Source: Rhizoclosmatium globosum
Taxonomy: Eukaryota; Chytridiomycota; Chytridiomycetes; Chytridiales; Chytriomycetaceae
Reading direction: 5' to 3'
Assembly: GCA_002104985.1 (NCBI GenBank)
Contig: MCGO01000115.1
Coordinates: forward strand, 62,001-126,000
Length of the DNA: 64,000 nt
The notes below the pieces were generated by a model. That model was not told the DNA's origin. It did not search any database and saw only the letters and a list, made by a program, of their open reading frames with translations. Shown here one piece after another: positions 44,537 to 55,485 of the stretch (position 1 is its first letter; each line of letters starts with the position of its first letter). The position numbers and the translations under genes were made by a program.

Positions 44537-45354
44537 ATGAAGTTCATTCACATTATCGCTCTTGCTGCTTTGGCCTCTGCTCAATACGGTGTATATGCTC
44601 CAGGCTCTGACGTTGCTCCAGCTAATCCAGTGACCACTGCTGCTGGACAGGTTGTCATCCCACCAGCTGCAAACAATCCATCTGATGCTGGAGCTTCTGG
44701 ATCTACCTCTGGATCTGCTTCTGGATCATCTTCCTCTTCTGGATCCAGCGGTTCATCTAACGGTTCATCCTCCGGTTCCTCCTCCTCTGATTCCTCCTCC
44801 TCTGGATCTTCCTCTGGAAACACTTCTGGATCCTCCTCCTCTGGTTCATCTGGAAACTCTTCCTCTGGTTCCTCCTCCTCTGGCTCTGGTTCTGGCTCTT
44901 CTTCTGGATCTGCTTCCGGCTCCAACACCGACTCCACCTCTGGATCTTCCTCTGGATCCAACAGCAACTCTGGCTCCGCTGGAACTGCTCCTGTTGCTTC
45001 CCAGGCCGGTCAGGTAAATGTCCATGTTTTATTGGCTCAGAAATGGGTCTGGCGCGTGCCAATTTTCTAAATCGAATTTGCTACCACTCAATATCACAGT
45101 CTATTGCCGCCGCTGTGACCACCGTCGCCGCAACTGTTTCTGCAACTGTTTCTTCTTCTGCTGTTTCATCCGCTAAGGCGTCCAGCTCTGCTGCGGCTGC
45201 TGCTGTCACTTACTCGTCAAACAGTGACACTGCTGGAAACATTGCGTTGGGTGTTTTGTGTGCTATTGCTGCTCTTTTGTTCCTCACCGTGCTTGCTATC
45301 TCTGGTGCTTTCAAGAAGAAGAAGCCAGCCCCAACTGCTAACACTTACGTCTAA
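44537..45354 (+). CDS. Ser/Gly-rich single-pass surface protein, copy B (243 aa)
   Basis: Exons 44537-45013 and 45100-45354. Paralogue of the gene at 41237: signal peptide MKFIHIIALAALASAQ, Ser/Gly stalk, identical PVASQAGQ at the exon end, Ala/Ser/Val/Thr stretch, one membrane span (NIALGVLCAIAALLFLTVLA), tail FKKKKPAPTANTYV. Same intron position and phase. The stalk is built from GGATCT/TCCTCT-like codon repeats and differs in length between copies, consistent with slippage. Confidence 0.85.
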
Positions 45355-45671
45355 AGACAACACAAACTCAATGGTTTTTTTGATTTAATTAGAGTATTAG
45401 TACTTTTGGAATAGATGAGATGTCTTCTGACTGACAATTTAATGGCAAATTATTATTAAGAGGATGTTTACTTTTTTTGATACAATCATCACAAAAGGAT
45501 TATCATTGTCCAAGTGTAACGACGACGACAGTCAAATCCAGTAAGTAAACCCACTTTATTCCTTTTCCAGATATACAAAAAAACAAAACAAGAAAATAAA
45601 GCATAGCGAAATAACACCTTAAATCTAACCGTGTAAAGAAACCATATCAAACAATAACACCTCTACGGTAA
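45355..45671. other. intergenic between convergent genes
   Basis: 317 bp, A/T-rich with several AATAAA-like signals for both flanking genes (for example around 45595-45605). No gene. Confidence 0.45.
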
Positions 45672-47578
45672 CTACTTGGTGTTAGCAGGTACAGGCTGCC
45701 TATACACAAACGTCTCTTGAATCAAAAAGAGACAGTTGTATGGCACAATACCCCTCTGTCCACCCGTCGCAGCATCGCCCAAAAGTTCTTCACTTCCATC
45801 ATCCTTCATTAAATTCCTCAACACCCTCGCACCCCAGGAGACCTGCGAAACAGGCGGAGCAATCTTTGGGACAGGTGCAGTTGCATTCCCAACAGCAGAC
45901 GACGCCGCCGCACCCGCATTCCCACTCGTCAATCCATTCGCAAGACTACTCGCCAACCCACCACCCCCAGCCTTCACCACATTCTTCCCCTTATTCGCAG
46001 CTTCCGGCTTCACCCGCGCGTCCTCGACTTTATACACGACGCACCAGCCGTCTTCAAACACGGCCTCGACGATAACGTGTTCGCCACGGACGAGGGAGAG
46101 TTCGTCGTGGTCGGCGGCGGTGTATCCTGTGAGGACGCGGTGTTTTTGGTGGAGGATTGCGGTGGGTGGTTGCCATTTCGATGAGCCGCCAATGTTTCTG
46201 TCGGGAGGTCCGCGGGAGTCGAGGAAGACGTAGGTTTTTAGTTGGCCGGTGACGGGGTCGGCCATTGTGCGGACTGTGTTTCCAATGTCGGTTGGGAGGC
46301 CGGTGGGGTTGGTGCCGTCGACTTGGACTACGTTTGAGAATTTGGAGAAGAAGGAGGAGAAGGAGGTTGTTGTTGTTTTTTTGGTGACTGTCTTTGAGGC
46401 GGAGGAGGTAGTAGGAGGTCCTTTTGCTTTTGGTTTTGCGCTGGCAGATGTTGAGTCGGATGATTCGTCTTTGAGAGGGATAACGTAGCCTTCTTGCTGG
46501 GTTTGTTTCATTTCGATTTCTTCTTGTTCGGAGATGAAAGGGTTCTTTGTGGTTGTTGAGGGGGAGGCTGGATCGAGGCTTGATTCATCGGCAGCTTCAT
46601 CGAGGGAGGAATCGTCAGACTCTTCTTCTTCGTTATTGTCTGATTTCTTTGCAGGCTTCTTCTTCTTTTTAGGACGCAAGCGAGTGAGGATTCTGTCAAA
46701 GAGACTTGGTTTTTGGAGGTGCTTGCTTCGGGGACCGTCCATCCAGAACTTGCCCTTGTCTTCGAGGCGTGCAAGTTTCTTTGAGCGAATAACAGTGACA
46801 ACTGTGAAGAGGGCAAGCAGAAACGCAGTTGTGCCACCCAAGCCTGCCGCAAGAGGAACATTGATTGGCATTTGAACCGGCATTTGTCTGTCGCACTGCA
46901 TTCCCTGGGCGAGGATAACGACATCGGTTGTGTTCTTGGGGAAGTCGATGTATGTGCCAGACTTGGAATCCAGGAAGTTTCCTTGCAGCGAATACGTGTC
47001 ATTGGTCCAGACTGGGTCGGCAGGGACTAGGAACGAGAATGTATTTGATGAGGGAGAAGACAAGGGAAAGTCCTTTGCAATGTCAAAAAGGTGTGGTGGA
47101 TTCGTGATTGAAGAAGCGTTCTGGGTCTATTTTGGGAGAGAGGAAGAGATGGTTAGAGGGAGATTGTTTAATTGAGGTAGGTGGATGCTATGCTATGCTA
47201 TGCCATGCTATGCTATGCTATGTCAGAAAAAGACGGCCAAACACGCACCGACAGAAACAAGTTAATCCTAGTTGGGACATAGGACTGGTACACCGCATTC
47301 GACCAGGTCACAGTCACCGTCGCTCCTTCGTACAGCGACAGTTGACCCCGGAAGCCCTGACACGCAACGCCGTCTTTGTCGCCAACAATCGTAAAGAAGA
47401 AGTACGAGGCACTGGCCTTCTCGGAGTCGCCCAGCGTGTCGGCGGGAAGCGCTACGAACCCTGGAACGGGAATTGCTTCGATGCCTAGCCCTCGCATCAT
47501 CATCACTACTAGGAGTACTAGGAGCGTCCGCTGTATCCCTAGGCCTGGCGTGTCATACTCATAGGAGGCGGATACCAT
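45672..47578 (-). CDS. single-pass membrane protein with cytosolic SH3 domain (594 aa)
   Basis: Exon 1 is 47578-47249 and exon 2 is 47126-45672; the 122-nt intron contains an ATGCT microsatellite. N-terminal signal (TLLVLLVVMMMRGLG), an extracellular part of about 180 residues, a membrane span (PLAAGLGGTTAFLLALFTVVTVI), then a basic (RLRPKKKKKPAKK) and acidic disordered region. The SH3 domain lies at about residues 445-570: RVLTGYTAADHDELSLVRGE, VFEDGWCVVY, GIVPYNCL, with a long insert before the last strand. The layout resembles fungal polarity or fusion sensors such as Fus1, but no orthologue is claimed. Confidence 0.85.
47185..47222. repeat. (ATGCT)n microsatellite in an intron
   Basis: Seven to eight ATGCT units with one substitution, inside intron 1 of the SH3 gene. 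Confidence 0.85.
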
Positions 47579-47764
47579 TGGTTGTTGGTCGCCTTTCTTT
47601 CCTCTGAATTGCTAAAATTGGTAAGCACGGCCGCCACCACCCATCCCATTCTCTCTTTCTTTCTTGTTTACTCGTCTTCTTTCTTCTTGGATAAATAAAT
47701 GCATGCATTAAAAATAACGAGATGCAATCACAGATCCTGGGTATCAGGTAATCCAGCTCCCTTT

Positions 47765-48889
47765 TCAAACACGAACATGAGTGTAATGGTCTCTAGAATC
47801 ATCGACATGATCCCGTCGCTTTTCTGCATACAACTCCTTTCTATACATCCACACAGCAAGCAATATCGCCAAGAACAATACAACAAACATAACGATCAGT
47901 CCAATCGAAAGGCCGCTCAATCCTCCGCTTCCACTGTCATTCTCGCTACTCGTACTGTTGCCGCTAAACTTCCATCCAGGCGTTCCTTGACCCACATTCG
48001 TGCACTTTTCTCCAATTGCATTCAGGTAAGCGACTGTTTGTTGCTGGTCGGTGGAAGATGTGCATGGATTCAAGGCGCACTTGTATGCATTTGTTGCAAC
48101 TGAGGTTTCGTTTGCACAGAATGTTTTGAGTATTTGTGGGAGAGTGGCGTCAAATAGTGTGGCTGTTGTAAAACAGCCTGTTGCGCAGGATGGGAGGAGG
48201 GGGAGTCCGTTTGTGTCCAATTTTATTGTTGTTGTGGTTGCTGTTGTGGTTGCTGAGACCATTAATGTTGTAGTTTGAGTCGTTGGGAGTAAAATAGATT
48301 GTGTTGCTTGTACAGATGTCTGGATTGGAATAATAGAGGTTGTAGTTGAATTTGGGATGGTGATTTCAGGACTTGTGTCTGACCCAGTAACAGCAACAAC
48401 CTTCTCCGTTGTCGTTGTAGGAACGACTGGCACAGCTTGAGTTGTCAAAACACCCGCATTCGCATTCGCGACTGCAGTAGTGGTAGTAAGCCCTCTACCA
48501 TCTATTCCTGCACCAGTAGTAACGGCAGGCATAATCTGTCCAACACTACTACAATCCCCCGCATTCAAATCCGCAAAACACTTCTCCCCATTAGAACACT
48601 GTCCATCCATATCCCAACAAAATCCTCCACACCGACTATTCGCCTGCTCCCACGAAACCCCACACCGCCTTGTCGGATCCGTGAAAGTAGATACAGGTTG
48701 AGCCGCAGGTCCACTGGTGCATGCGGACGTATCGAGACTCGCGAAACAGTGTTGTCCGAGGGGACATGCGTCGTCGGAGTAGATGCATGGCTGTCCGCAT
48801 GTTGTTTGTGCGGATTGCCATGTTACGCCGCATCGTGTGCTTTGTGGTAATGCGAGGGTTGCAGAGAGGATGAATGTGAGGAGAGACAT
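47765..48889 (-). CDS. Cys-rich surface protein with two chitinase-type Cys repeats, copy A (374 aa)
   Basis: Intronless. Signal peptide (MSLLTFILSATLALPQS), two repeats of the pattern RCGVTWQSAQTTCGQPC...CPLGQHCFASL and RCGVSWEQANSRCGGFC...CSNGEKCFADL (a putative carbohydrate- or chitin-binding module known from fungal and oomycete wall proteins), a Thr-rich stalk, a second Cys module (PSCATGCFTTA, YKCALNPC), one membrane span (GLIVMFVVLFLAILLAVWMY) and a short charged tail. The second module is only loosely CFEM-like. A near-identical copy lies at 49451-50623. Confidence 0.85.
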   Translation of the reverse strand: MSLLTFILSATLALPQSTRCGVTWQSAQTTCGQPCIYSDDACPLGQHCFASLDTSACTSGPAAQPVSTFTDPTRRCGVSWEQANSRCGGFCWDMDGQCSNGEKCFADLNAGDCSSVGQIMPAVTTGAGIDGRGLTTTTAVANANAGVLTTQAVPVVPTTTTEKVVAVTGSDTSPEITIPNSTTTSIIPIQTSVQATQSILLPTTQTTTLMVSATTTATTTTIKLDTNGLPLLPSCATGCFTTATLFDATLPQILKTFCANETSVATNAYKCALNPCTSSTDQQQTVAYLNAIGEKCTNVGQGTPGWKFSGNSTSSENDSGSGGLSGLSIGLIVMFVVLFLAILLAVWMYRKELYAEKRRDHVDDSRDHYTHVRV

Positions 48890-49029
48890 CTCCTCGGTTT
48901 GCGTGCAACTATCAAGAAGCTTTGTTTCTGGGAAATGAAACTCAAGGAGGTGTTTCTGAATGTTTCAAGTCGCGTTGAAGGGGGGGGGAAAAAAAGTTTT
49001 CCGTCACACAATCCTGACAATCTCCCTCA

Positions 49030-49272
49030 TTAGTGTGAATATTCGCTGACAGAGAGAACTGTCCTACCCGCTCCATTCCTAATACCATTAGTACGATTAA
49101 GAAGAACTACCGACAACACGATGCACTGGCATTGTGTGCGTCTGTCGGAAGTGCTACGAACTGGCACCAGAACGGCCTCGGCTCCACGGCCGAGCATTCT
49201 CACTGTTAGGGAGGTGCCTAGGAGGGCCTGAAGTATCGCTAAGGCGTATGTGTCAAAGGAGGCGTATACCAT
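49030..49272 (-). pseudogene. truncated copy of SH3-gene exon 1
   Basis: The frame starts MVYASFDTYALAILQALLGT and aligns with the SH3 protein start (MVSASYEYDTPGLGIQRTLL), including RGLG/RGAEAV and PVPG/PVPV-like steps. The DNA upstream ('ataccattggtt...gaattgctaaaattggtaa') is nearly the same at 47572-47620 and 49267-49315. No SH3, membrane or splice continuation follows. It is the broken partner in a tandem duplication of [SH3-gene 5' end + Cys-rich gene]. Confidence 0.7.
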
Positions 49273-49450
49273 TGGTTATCAGCCGCCTTTCTTTCCTTTG
49301 AATTGCTAAAATTGGTAACGTCAATTGACTCTTTCATTCTTGTTTACTATTTCTTTCGTCTTGGATAAATAAATGCATGTAAAATGCTGCAATAAAAAAA
49401 CAATGCAGTGCAATCACAGATCTGGCCATCAGGTCAATCCAGCTCCCATT

Positions 49451-50623
49451 TTAAACACGAACATGTGTATAATGATCTCTAGAATCATCAACATGAACAT
49501 GGTTATAGTGATCCCGCCGCTCTTCCGCATACAGCTCCTTTCTATGCACCTTTCTACGTCGACAACAGCAACAACACATCCACACCACCGCAATCAATAT
49601 CGCCAAAAACAAAGCAACAAACAAGACAATCAGTCCAATCCAGAGGCCGCTCAATCCTCCGCTTCCACTGTCATTCTCGCTAGTAGTACTGTTGGCACTA
49701 AACTTCCATCCAGGCGTTCCTTGACCCGCATTCGTGCACTTTTCACCAATTGCATTCAAGTAAGCTACCGTTTGTTGCTGATCGGTGGAAGATGTGCATG
49801 GATTCAAGGCACACTTGTATGCATTTGTTGCAACTGTTGTTTCGTTTGCACAGAATGTTTTGAGTATTTGTGGGAGAGTGGCGTCAAACAGTGTGGCTGT
49901 TGTAAAACAGCCTGTTGCGCAGGATGGGAGGAGGGGGAGTCCGTTTGTGTCCAATTTTATTGTTGTTGTGGTTGCTGTCGTGGTTGCTGAGACCATTAAT
50001 GTTGTAGTTTGAGTCGTTGGGAGCAAAATAGATTGTGTTGCTTGTACAGATGTCTGGATTGGAATAATAGAGGTTGTAGTTGAATTTGGGATGGTGATTT
50101 CAGGACTTGTGTCTGGCCCAGTAACAGCAACAACCTTCTCCGTTGTCGTTGTAGGAACGACTGGCACAGCTTGAGTTGTCAAAAGACCCGCATTCACATT
50201 CGCGTTTGCAGTAGTGGTAGTAAGCCCTCCACCATCTATTCCTACACCAGTAGTAACGGCAGGCATACCTTGTCCAACACCATTACAAGCCCCCGCATTC
50301 AAATCCGCAAAACACTTCTCCCCATTAGAACACTGTCCGTCCATATCCCAACAAAACCCTCCACACCGACTATTCGCCTGCTCCCACGAAACCCCACACC
50401 GCCTTGTCGGATCCGTGAACGACGATACAGGTTGAGTGGCAGGTCCACTGGTACATGCGGAGGTATCGAGACTCGCGAAACAGTGTTGTCCGAGGGGACA
50501 TGCGTCGTCGGAGTAGATGCATGGTTGACCGCATGTCGTTTGTGCGGATTGCCATGTTACGCCGCATCGTGTGCTTTGTGATAAAGCGAGGGTTGCAGAG
50601 AGGAGGAATGTGAGGAGAGACAT
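49451..50623 (-). CDS. Cys-rich surface protein, copy B (390 aa)
   Basis: More than 90% identical to the gene at 47765-48889 through the signal peptide, both Cys repeats, the Thr-rich stalk, the second Cys module and the membrane span. It differs by a 16-residue longer tail: a cluster of five or six Cys (likely palmitoylation) plus basic residues, and a duplicated DHYNHVHV/DHYTHVRV ending. The high identity indicates a recent duplication or gene conversion. Confidence 0.85.
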   Translation of the reverse strand: MSLLTFLLSATLALSQSTRCGVTWQSAQTTCGQPCIYSDDACPLGQHCFASLDTSACTSGPATQPVSSFTDPTRRCGVSWEQANSRCGGFCWDMDGQCSNGEKCFADLNAGACNGVGQGMPAVTTGVGIDGGGLTTTTANANVNAGLLTTQAVPVVPTTTTEKVVAVTGPDTSPEITIPNSTTTSIIPIQTSVQATQSILLPTTQTTTLMVSATTTATTTTIKLDTNGLPLLPSCATGCFTTATLFDATLPQILKTFCANETTVATNAYKCALNPCTSSTDQQQTVAYLNAIGEKCTNAGQGTPGWKFSANSTTSENDSGSGGLSGLWIGLIVLFVALFLAILIAVVWMCCCCCRRRKVHRKELYAEERRDHYNHVHVDDSRDHYTHVRV

Positions 50624-50869
50624 TGCCTCGGTTATGAATGTGTCGGAGAATGAAGGAAGCTCTTTTTTCTTCTTCTGGAAATGAAACTCAAGGAGGGTTT
50701 CATCTTTTTCATTTCAATGTTTCAAGACGCGTTGAAAAAATTTTACGTCACCATCTCCTCACCATTAGTGCAACTATTCGCCGCATGAAATCTTTGAGAT
50801 ATTCCTGTAGATGAACTTGATGGTAGAGAGGGTAAATCCATGAAAATCACTCTGTTAATCTCTCCCAAA

Positions 50870-53293
50870 ATGTCTCAGCCTCGACATTCACAGACAGAGA
50901 GAACTGTCCTACCCCCCATTCGTAATTCAATTAGTGTGTCCAATAGATCCTCGCGAAGAGCCAGCAAGGCGGATGACGTCAAACTACCGCCGATTACAGA
51001 CGAATCACCAAGAGCTTCTCAAACACTTGTCCGTAAATCTCCAAGGGAATCTATCTCCGCGCGTTTGAGTGTGTCTAGTGAAGCTGAAGACCGCGATATC
51101 TCTGGGAAGAAGCGTGTGTCGCTGTGGCAACCTCGCGATAGTACCGTGAAAAGACATCTGACTGAAAAGAGTTGAGTTTGCGAAAACAGTAAAGACGGAA
51201 GGACTGGTTTTACTAAGTCTGTAATAGAAAACGAGATTAAAAAGGGCGAACTTGCTTCGCTGTTATCGCGTGGATCCAATGTGAATCAAGTCTTGAAGCT
51301 TTTGGCAAAGTACGACAAGATCCACGCTGAACAGCGTAAACGTAAACTCCATGCCAAGAAAAAGGAGCATCATACAACTATAAACACTTTATACATTGAA
51401 GCCGCGAAAGCAATAGAAGACGAGTCAGACCAGCAGCAGCCTCGATATTCCATCCAAGCGCTCTCCCGAAAAGCAAATATGGAGACGGAATCTTTTGAAG
51501 ACTACGTTAAACGGAAGGCTGCAGAGGCGAAATTAGGTTCAGCCTCGGGGTTCAAAACCAAAGACAGTTTTGTTCGACAACGTGCAAGTACAACGACTCC
51601 CGCTGCTACGATTCCGGAAAAAAATAGTGGTGGTGCTGATGAGGGTGAAGCAATTGATTCAAAGGAGTCAACGGCTCGGTCTTCAATGTTGAAGCGGGCT
51701 AGTACTGCGATTCTGTTTGCTCAGTTGGGAGCTGCTAATACGGGTCGAAGAAGGAGCAGCTTGATACATGCTATTGCGTCTTCGAAACGTGGGTCTCTGG
51801 TGACTTGTAGACGTGTAAGTGAAGGTGAAGTTATTCCTTTGGATATGATTTCAAAGGCAAGGGCTCATGCACGATGGTAAGTAATCTAGCTTTATGTCTT
51901 ATACTCAAATGGTGTCAACCCTTATTGTAGGCATTGGAGTGTACAAAGAATCACTGCAATGCTCAAAGCGACAAAAGTGTTCCGTATGCAAAACGATATC
52001 GTCGAGCGAACCCATTCAGTGATTGACGAGTTCACTTCAGCTGAACATCCTGGAATCACAGCATCTGCTATCGGATTCAATATGGCGAAATTCAAAGTCA
52101 CTGATAAACAGTCCGTCCTGGTACTAACGCGAGAAATCATTCACACCCTCTCAAAAGAGACATACAACAGATCCAAAGCCGACTTGAACGGCTTGGAGAA
52201 GCTTGTCAACGGGCTGCCCGTGTTTTCAAAATACGATCCAGGGGTTCGGAAGGCGTTGAGTCGAGTGATTCAGTTCAGCCATTACGGTCCCGGAAGGTTT
52301 ATCTTGAAGCAGGGGCATCCCGGACAATCGTTTTATATCATTGCGAGTGGGGTTGTTGAAATACGGCAGTTGACACAAAACAACGAAACAAGTGTTATGG
52401 CGCATCTTCACCCTGGTGATTCGTTTGGAGAGGTTGCGCTGTTGAATGATATCAAGAGGAATGCGAGTGTTGTTACGAAAACGGATGTGGATCTTCTTTG
52501 GATTAATCGGGAAGATTTTATGGCGGTGTTGAAGGAGGAGGCTATACGTGATATTGAAGAGAAGGAAACGTTTATTGCGTCGATTCCGTATTTTGGACAG
52601 TTGGATCGGGCGTCTATTAATCAGCTTGCGGCGACTGCAAAGTTTAGGGAGGTTCCGCCAAATACGCAAATTTTTTGCGAAGGGGATAAGCCGTCGAATC
52701 TGTTTATTATATGGTGAGTGTGTTGGCTTACGTGACTTTGCTGACAGGGCTGATGAAGCGAGGGGACATGTCGATTACTGAAATGTGTCGAGTTTGCTGA
52801 AATCAAGGCGTATTCTCATGGAGACAAACATTCCTTGGCTCCGTACCCGCTTCCTCCAGGAACAAGTGCTCAATATGGTTTCAAAGTGACCCGCCGATTG
52901 CTAAAAATCGGGTCTGCAAGTCGAGGCGACTTTTTCGGCGAAGAAGCTGCAATTGCGAACGTTGGAACGGCACACCAGCTAGTTCATCTAGGAAACTATT
53001 GCGATTCGGAACGGTTTTCAAAATTTCAGTTTTCACTTGTTTCAAATACGAAAGTACGATATGTGCTGCTTAACCGGCATACGTTCACGAGAGAGATAAT
53101 ATCGCAGCAGCATTTATTGAGTCAAGCTGGATTACGGGCGAAATCTATGGAGCAGAGTCTCGTGAATATCCCATTGATTCAGGAAATGTATCTGAATCAA
53201 ATCAAGTGGACCAAGTATAAGAAGGATGTTGTGACTGAAGTTAAAGAAGGGCATGAGAATTCACGTATTCCCACTCTTCCTCGTATTGTTTGA
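50870..53293 (+). CDS. two-domain cyclic-nucleotide-binding protein with an internal stop
   Basis: Exons 50870-51876, 51931-52713, 52759-53293; the frame is consistent for about 774 codons except for one TGA at 51172-51174. The N-terminal 200 residues are disordered and Ser/Arg-rich, followed by a helical region. Domain 1 (about 430-560): FSHYGPGRFILKQGHPGQSF, FGEVALLNDIKRNASV, which keeps the phosphate-binding E and R. Domain 2 starts IPYFGQLDRASINQL and reads across intron 2 as LFIICEGTCRLLK, then GDFFGEEAAI. cAMP or cGMP binding is likely; no kinase or channel domain is present. The stop could be a mutation, an error, or lie in an unrecognised intron (a weak GTGTCG donor near 51111). Confidence 0.75.
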
Positions 53294-53347
53294 CTTTGTT
53301 TTTAATATTGTGTGTCCCCTTTTTTGAGTTGATGTCAAAACAAAAAC

Positions 53348-54357
53348 ATGGCACTTTCTAACCCCTTCTCTACTTGCATGAAAGCTATGCAATCTATGAA
53401 AGCTGTAACCCTTAGAAGATACTCTTCTCTAGAAGCGAGACACTTGACAGCCATCGCCGCACAGTAAGACCAGTTTTTCGGACACGCAACAACGCAGTTA
53501 ACCAAACAACCAACCAACCCACTCATCCAACGCAACAAAACCAGCTACAAATCCAAGCCCGTCAAAACTCTCCAAGAAACAATGCGTCTCTGCGGAATCG
53601 CGTCACTCGGCGCAACAAAGAAAGACGACTTGGCTTCAACCATCGCGCGCCACCTTTTCAACGCCGCAAATTCAAAGCACCCGTCGCACGTCCTCGCAAT
53701 CGACATCGGTTTCGTCAATCTGGGCCACGCGCGGATTTCGAGAACAAACTTGGCAAAAGGAAAAGGAAAAGGATCCGCGCTTTGTCTTGATTCGTGGGCC
53801 GTTTCACAGGTCGATTCGTTGGACGTGCCGTATTGGCCGCCGCGATTGGCTGCGAATTTGGATGCCTTTTTGGGTGGGGTGGTTGGTGTGGCTGGTGAAC
53901 GAGGGCTTTTGATGAAGGAGACTGCGTGTGTTATTGAGCGCCAGCATTGGAAACCGACTACGTGTACTTCTCAATCGGTTGTTCGATGTGCGGGACTTGA
54001 AGCCATGTTGTTTGGAATCATGTCGAGTCGGAGTATGAATGTTTGCTCGGTTGCTGCGGCAAAGGTTGCGGAATGGCATTCGTTGGAATCGGGAAAGAAG
54101 AAGAAACGATCTGCTGTGGATCGCGTACATGAAATTATTGGGAAGGGAACTGTGATTGAAGTGCCGAAACATTTGGCGGATAAGTTCAAGTCAGAGAAAA
54201 AGAAGGACGATATGGCAGACGCGCTTTTAATTGGCCTTACTTATTGCGAGGTGACTTAAATTGATATACTTTGTCATTCTAATTGATTTGTTTTCAGTGG
54301 CTAGAAAACACGAACGCAGAATTACAGAAGCACAGTGACACCCTCAAACTCAAATAG
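53348..54357 (+). CDS. mitochondrial Holliday junction resolvase, Ydc2/Cce1 family (293 aa)
   Basis: Exons 53348-53463, 53545-54250, 54298-54357. Arg/Ser-rich presequence with no acids (MKAVTLRRYSS) fits mitochondrial import. A SAP-like helix pair (LCGIASLGATKKDDLASTI) precedes the RNase H-fold nuclease: VLAIDIGFVNLGHARI (first Asp), CVIERQHWKPT (Glu), and KKKDDMADALLIG (last acidic pair). The order and spacing match S. pombe Ydc2 and yeast Cce1, which resolve four-way junctions during mtDNA segregation. The start is only 54 bp after the previous stop. It ends tail-to-tail with the FKBP gene (25 bp). Confidence 0.93.
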
Positions 54358-54382
54358 ATGCTATGTCAATTTATTGCTACTT

Positions 54383-55308
54383 TCACTTGAACATACGCGC
54401 ATACACAGCCTTCTCCTTGTCTTTCAAGTCCTTTGCCTTCACAGACAAACTTGCAAGTTCTTGCAAAACGGCGGCGTCCTTGGGAGCCACTTCCAACGCC
54501 TGTTTCAAGACTTCTTCTGCTTTATCAAACATTGCCAATCCGGAATACGCCTGCCCCATTCGATACAGGACTTTGACGTTCTTCACATCCACTTCCAAAG
54601 CCTTGTCGCACGCCTCAACAGCCTCTTTGAGGTCTTTGGTTTTCAAGAGACATGCAGCGAGATTTGAGTTGAGGTTGAGTTTGAGTTGGTTGATTTCTGG
54701 GATCTCTGCAGGTGTTGCGCTCCAAGTCACTTCCAGTCTGGAAATACCGAAGCGGTAAGCTTTCGCAGCCTCGGCATACTTTCCAGCAGTAAAGTAAGCG
54801 TTTCCACTAGTCTTGCTGGCAGCCGCGTCCGCAATCTTTTTGGAAACAGGATCTTCAAGCTGTTTTTTTTCGAGGACTTCAGTTATCGCCAAATACATCG
54901 GGGAACAAAGAGACTCACCGGCTTACTTGAGATAACCTCAACCTCAAAAAGAAGCGTCGAGTTTGGAGGGATAGTTGGAGGATTACCCTCCACGCCGTAC
55001 CCATACTCCGGATCAATCAGCAACTCAGCCTTCTCCCCCACCCGCATTGTCACGAGGCCTTCGTCCCAGCCTTTGATGACCCGGCCCTCGGACACTTTGA
55101 ATTCGAGTGGTTTGTTTCGGTCTAAGCTCGAGTCGAATTTAGTTCCTGATGGATGCAGGCGGCCGGTGTAGTGCACGGAGACATCTGAGTATCGCGAGAT
55201 CAGGTCGCCGGTTCCTTCTTGGATGATTCGTTTGCGCAATTTGCCGTTTCCCTCAGGTGTAATGTCCACGAACTCGGCCTCGTGTGTCGCTGCGATCTCT
55301 TCGGTCAT
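54383..55308 (-). CDS. FKBP-type peptidyl-prolyl isomerase with TPR repeats (291 aa)
   Basis: Exon 1 is 55308-54927 and exon 2 is 54876-54383 (51-nt intron, GTAAGC donor chosen because it keeps phase). FKBP domain at residues 10-125: DVSVHYTGRL, FDSSLDRNKPLEF, VIKGWDEGLVTMRVGEKAEL, YGYGVEGNPPTIPPNSTLLFEVE, with the key Tyr, Phe-Asp, Trp and Tyr present. TPR repeats follow (GNAYFTAGKYAEAAKAYRF, LNSNLAACLLKTKDLKEAVE, VLYRMGQAYSGLAMFDKAEE). This FKBP-TPR layout is that of Hsp90 co-chaperones. The start at MTEE is preferred over an in-frame ATG 63 bases upstream on context. Confidence 0.9.
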
Positions 55309-55485
55309 TTGGTTTTTGTTGGTATTTTTTTTTCGATATTCTTCTTTCAGGTTCTTCCTTTTATATGTCATTTGTAAATCTTTCTATAATTTGTAATAAC
55401 GAATCCTGGAGTTCTCGCTTCATCGCATTGGTAGTTTGTCTTTGTCAACACAAACTGTTCTTTCTTGTTCACGCAATCTCCAACG

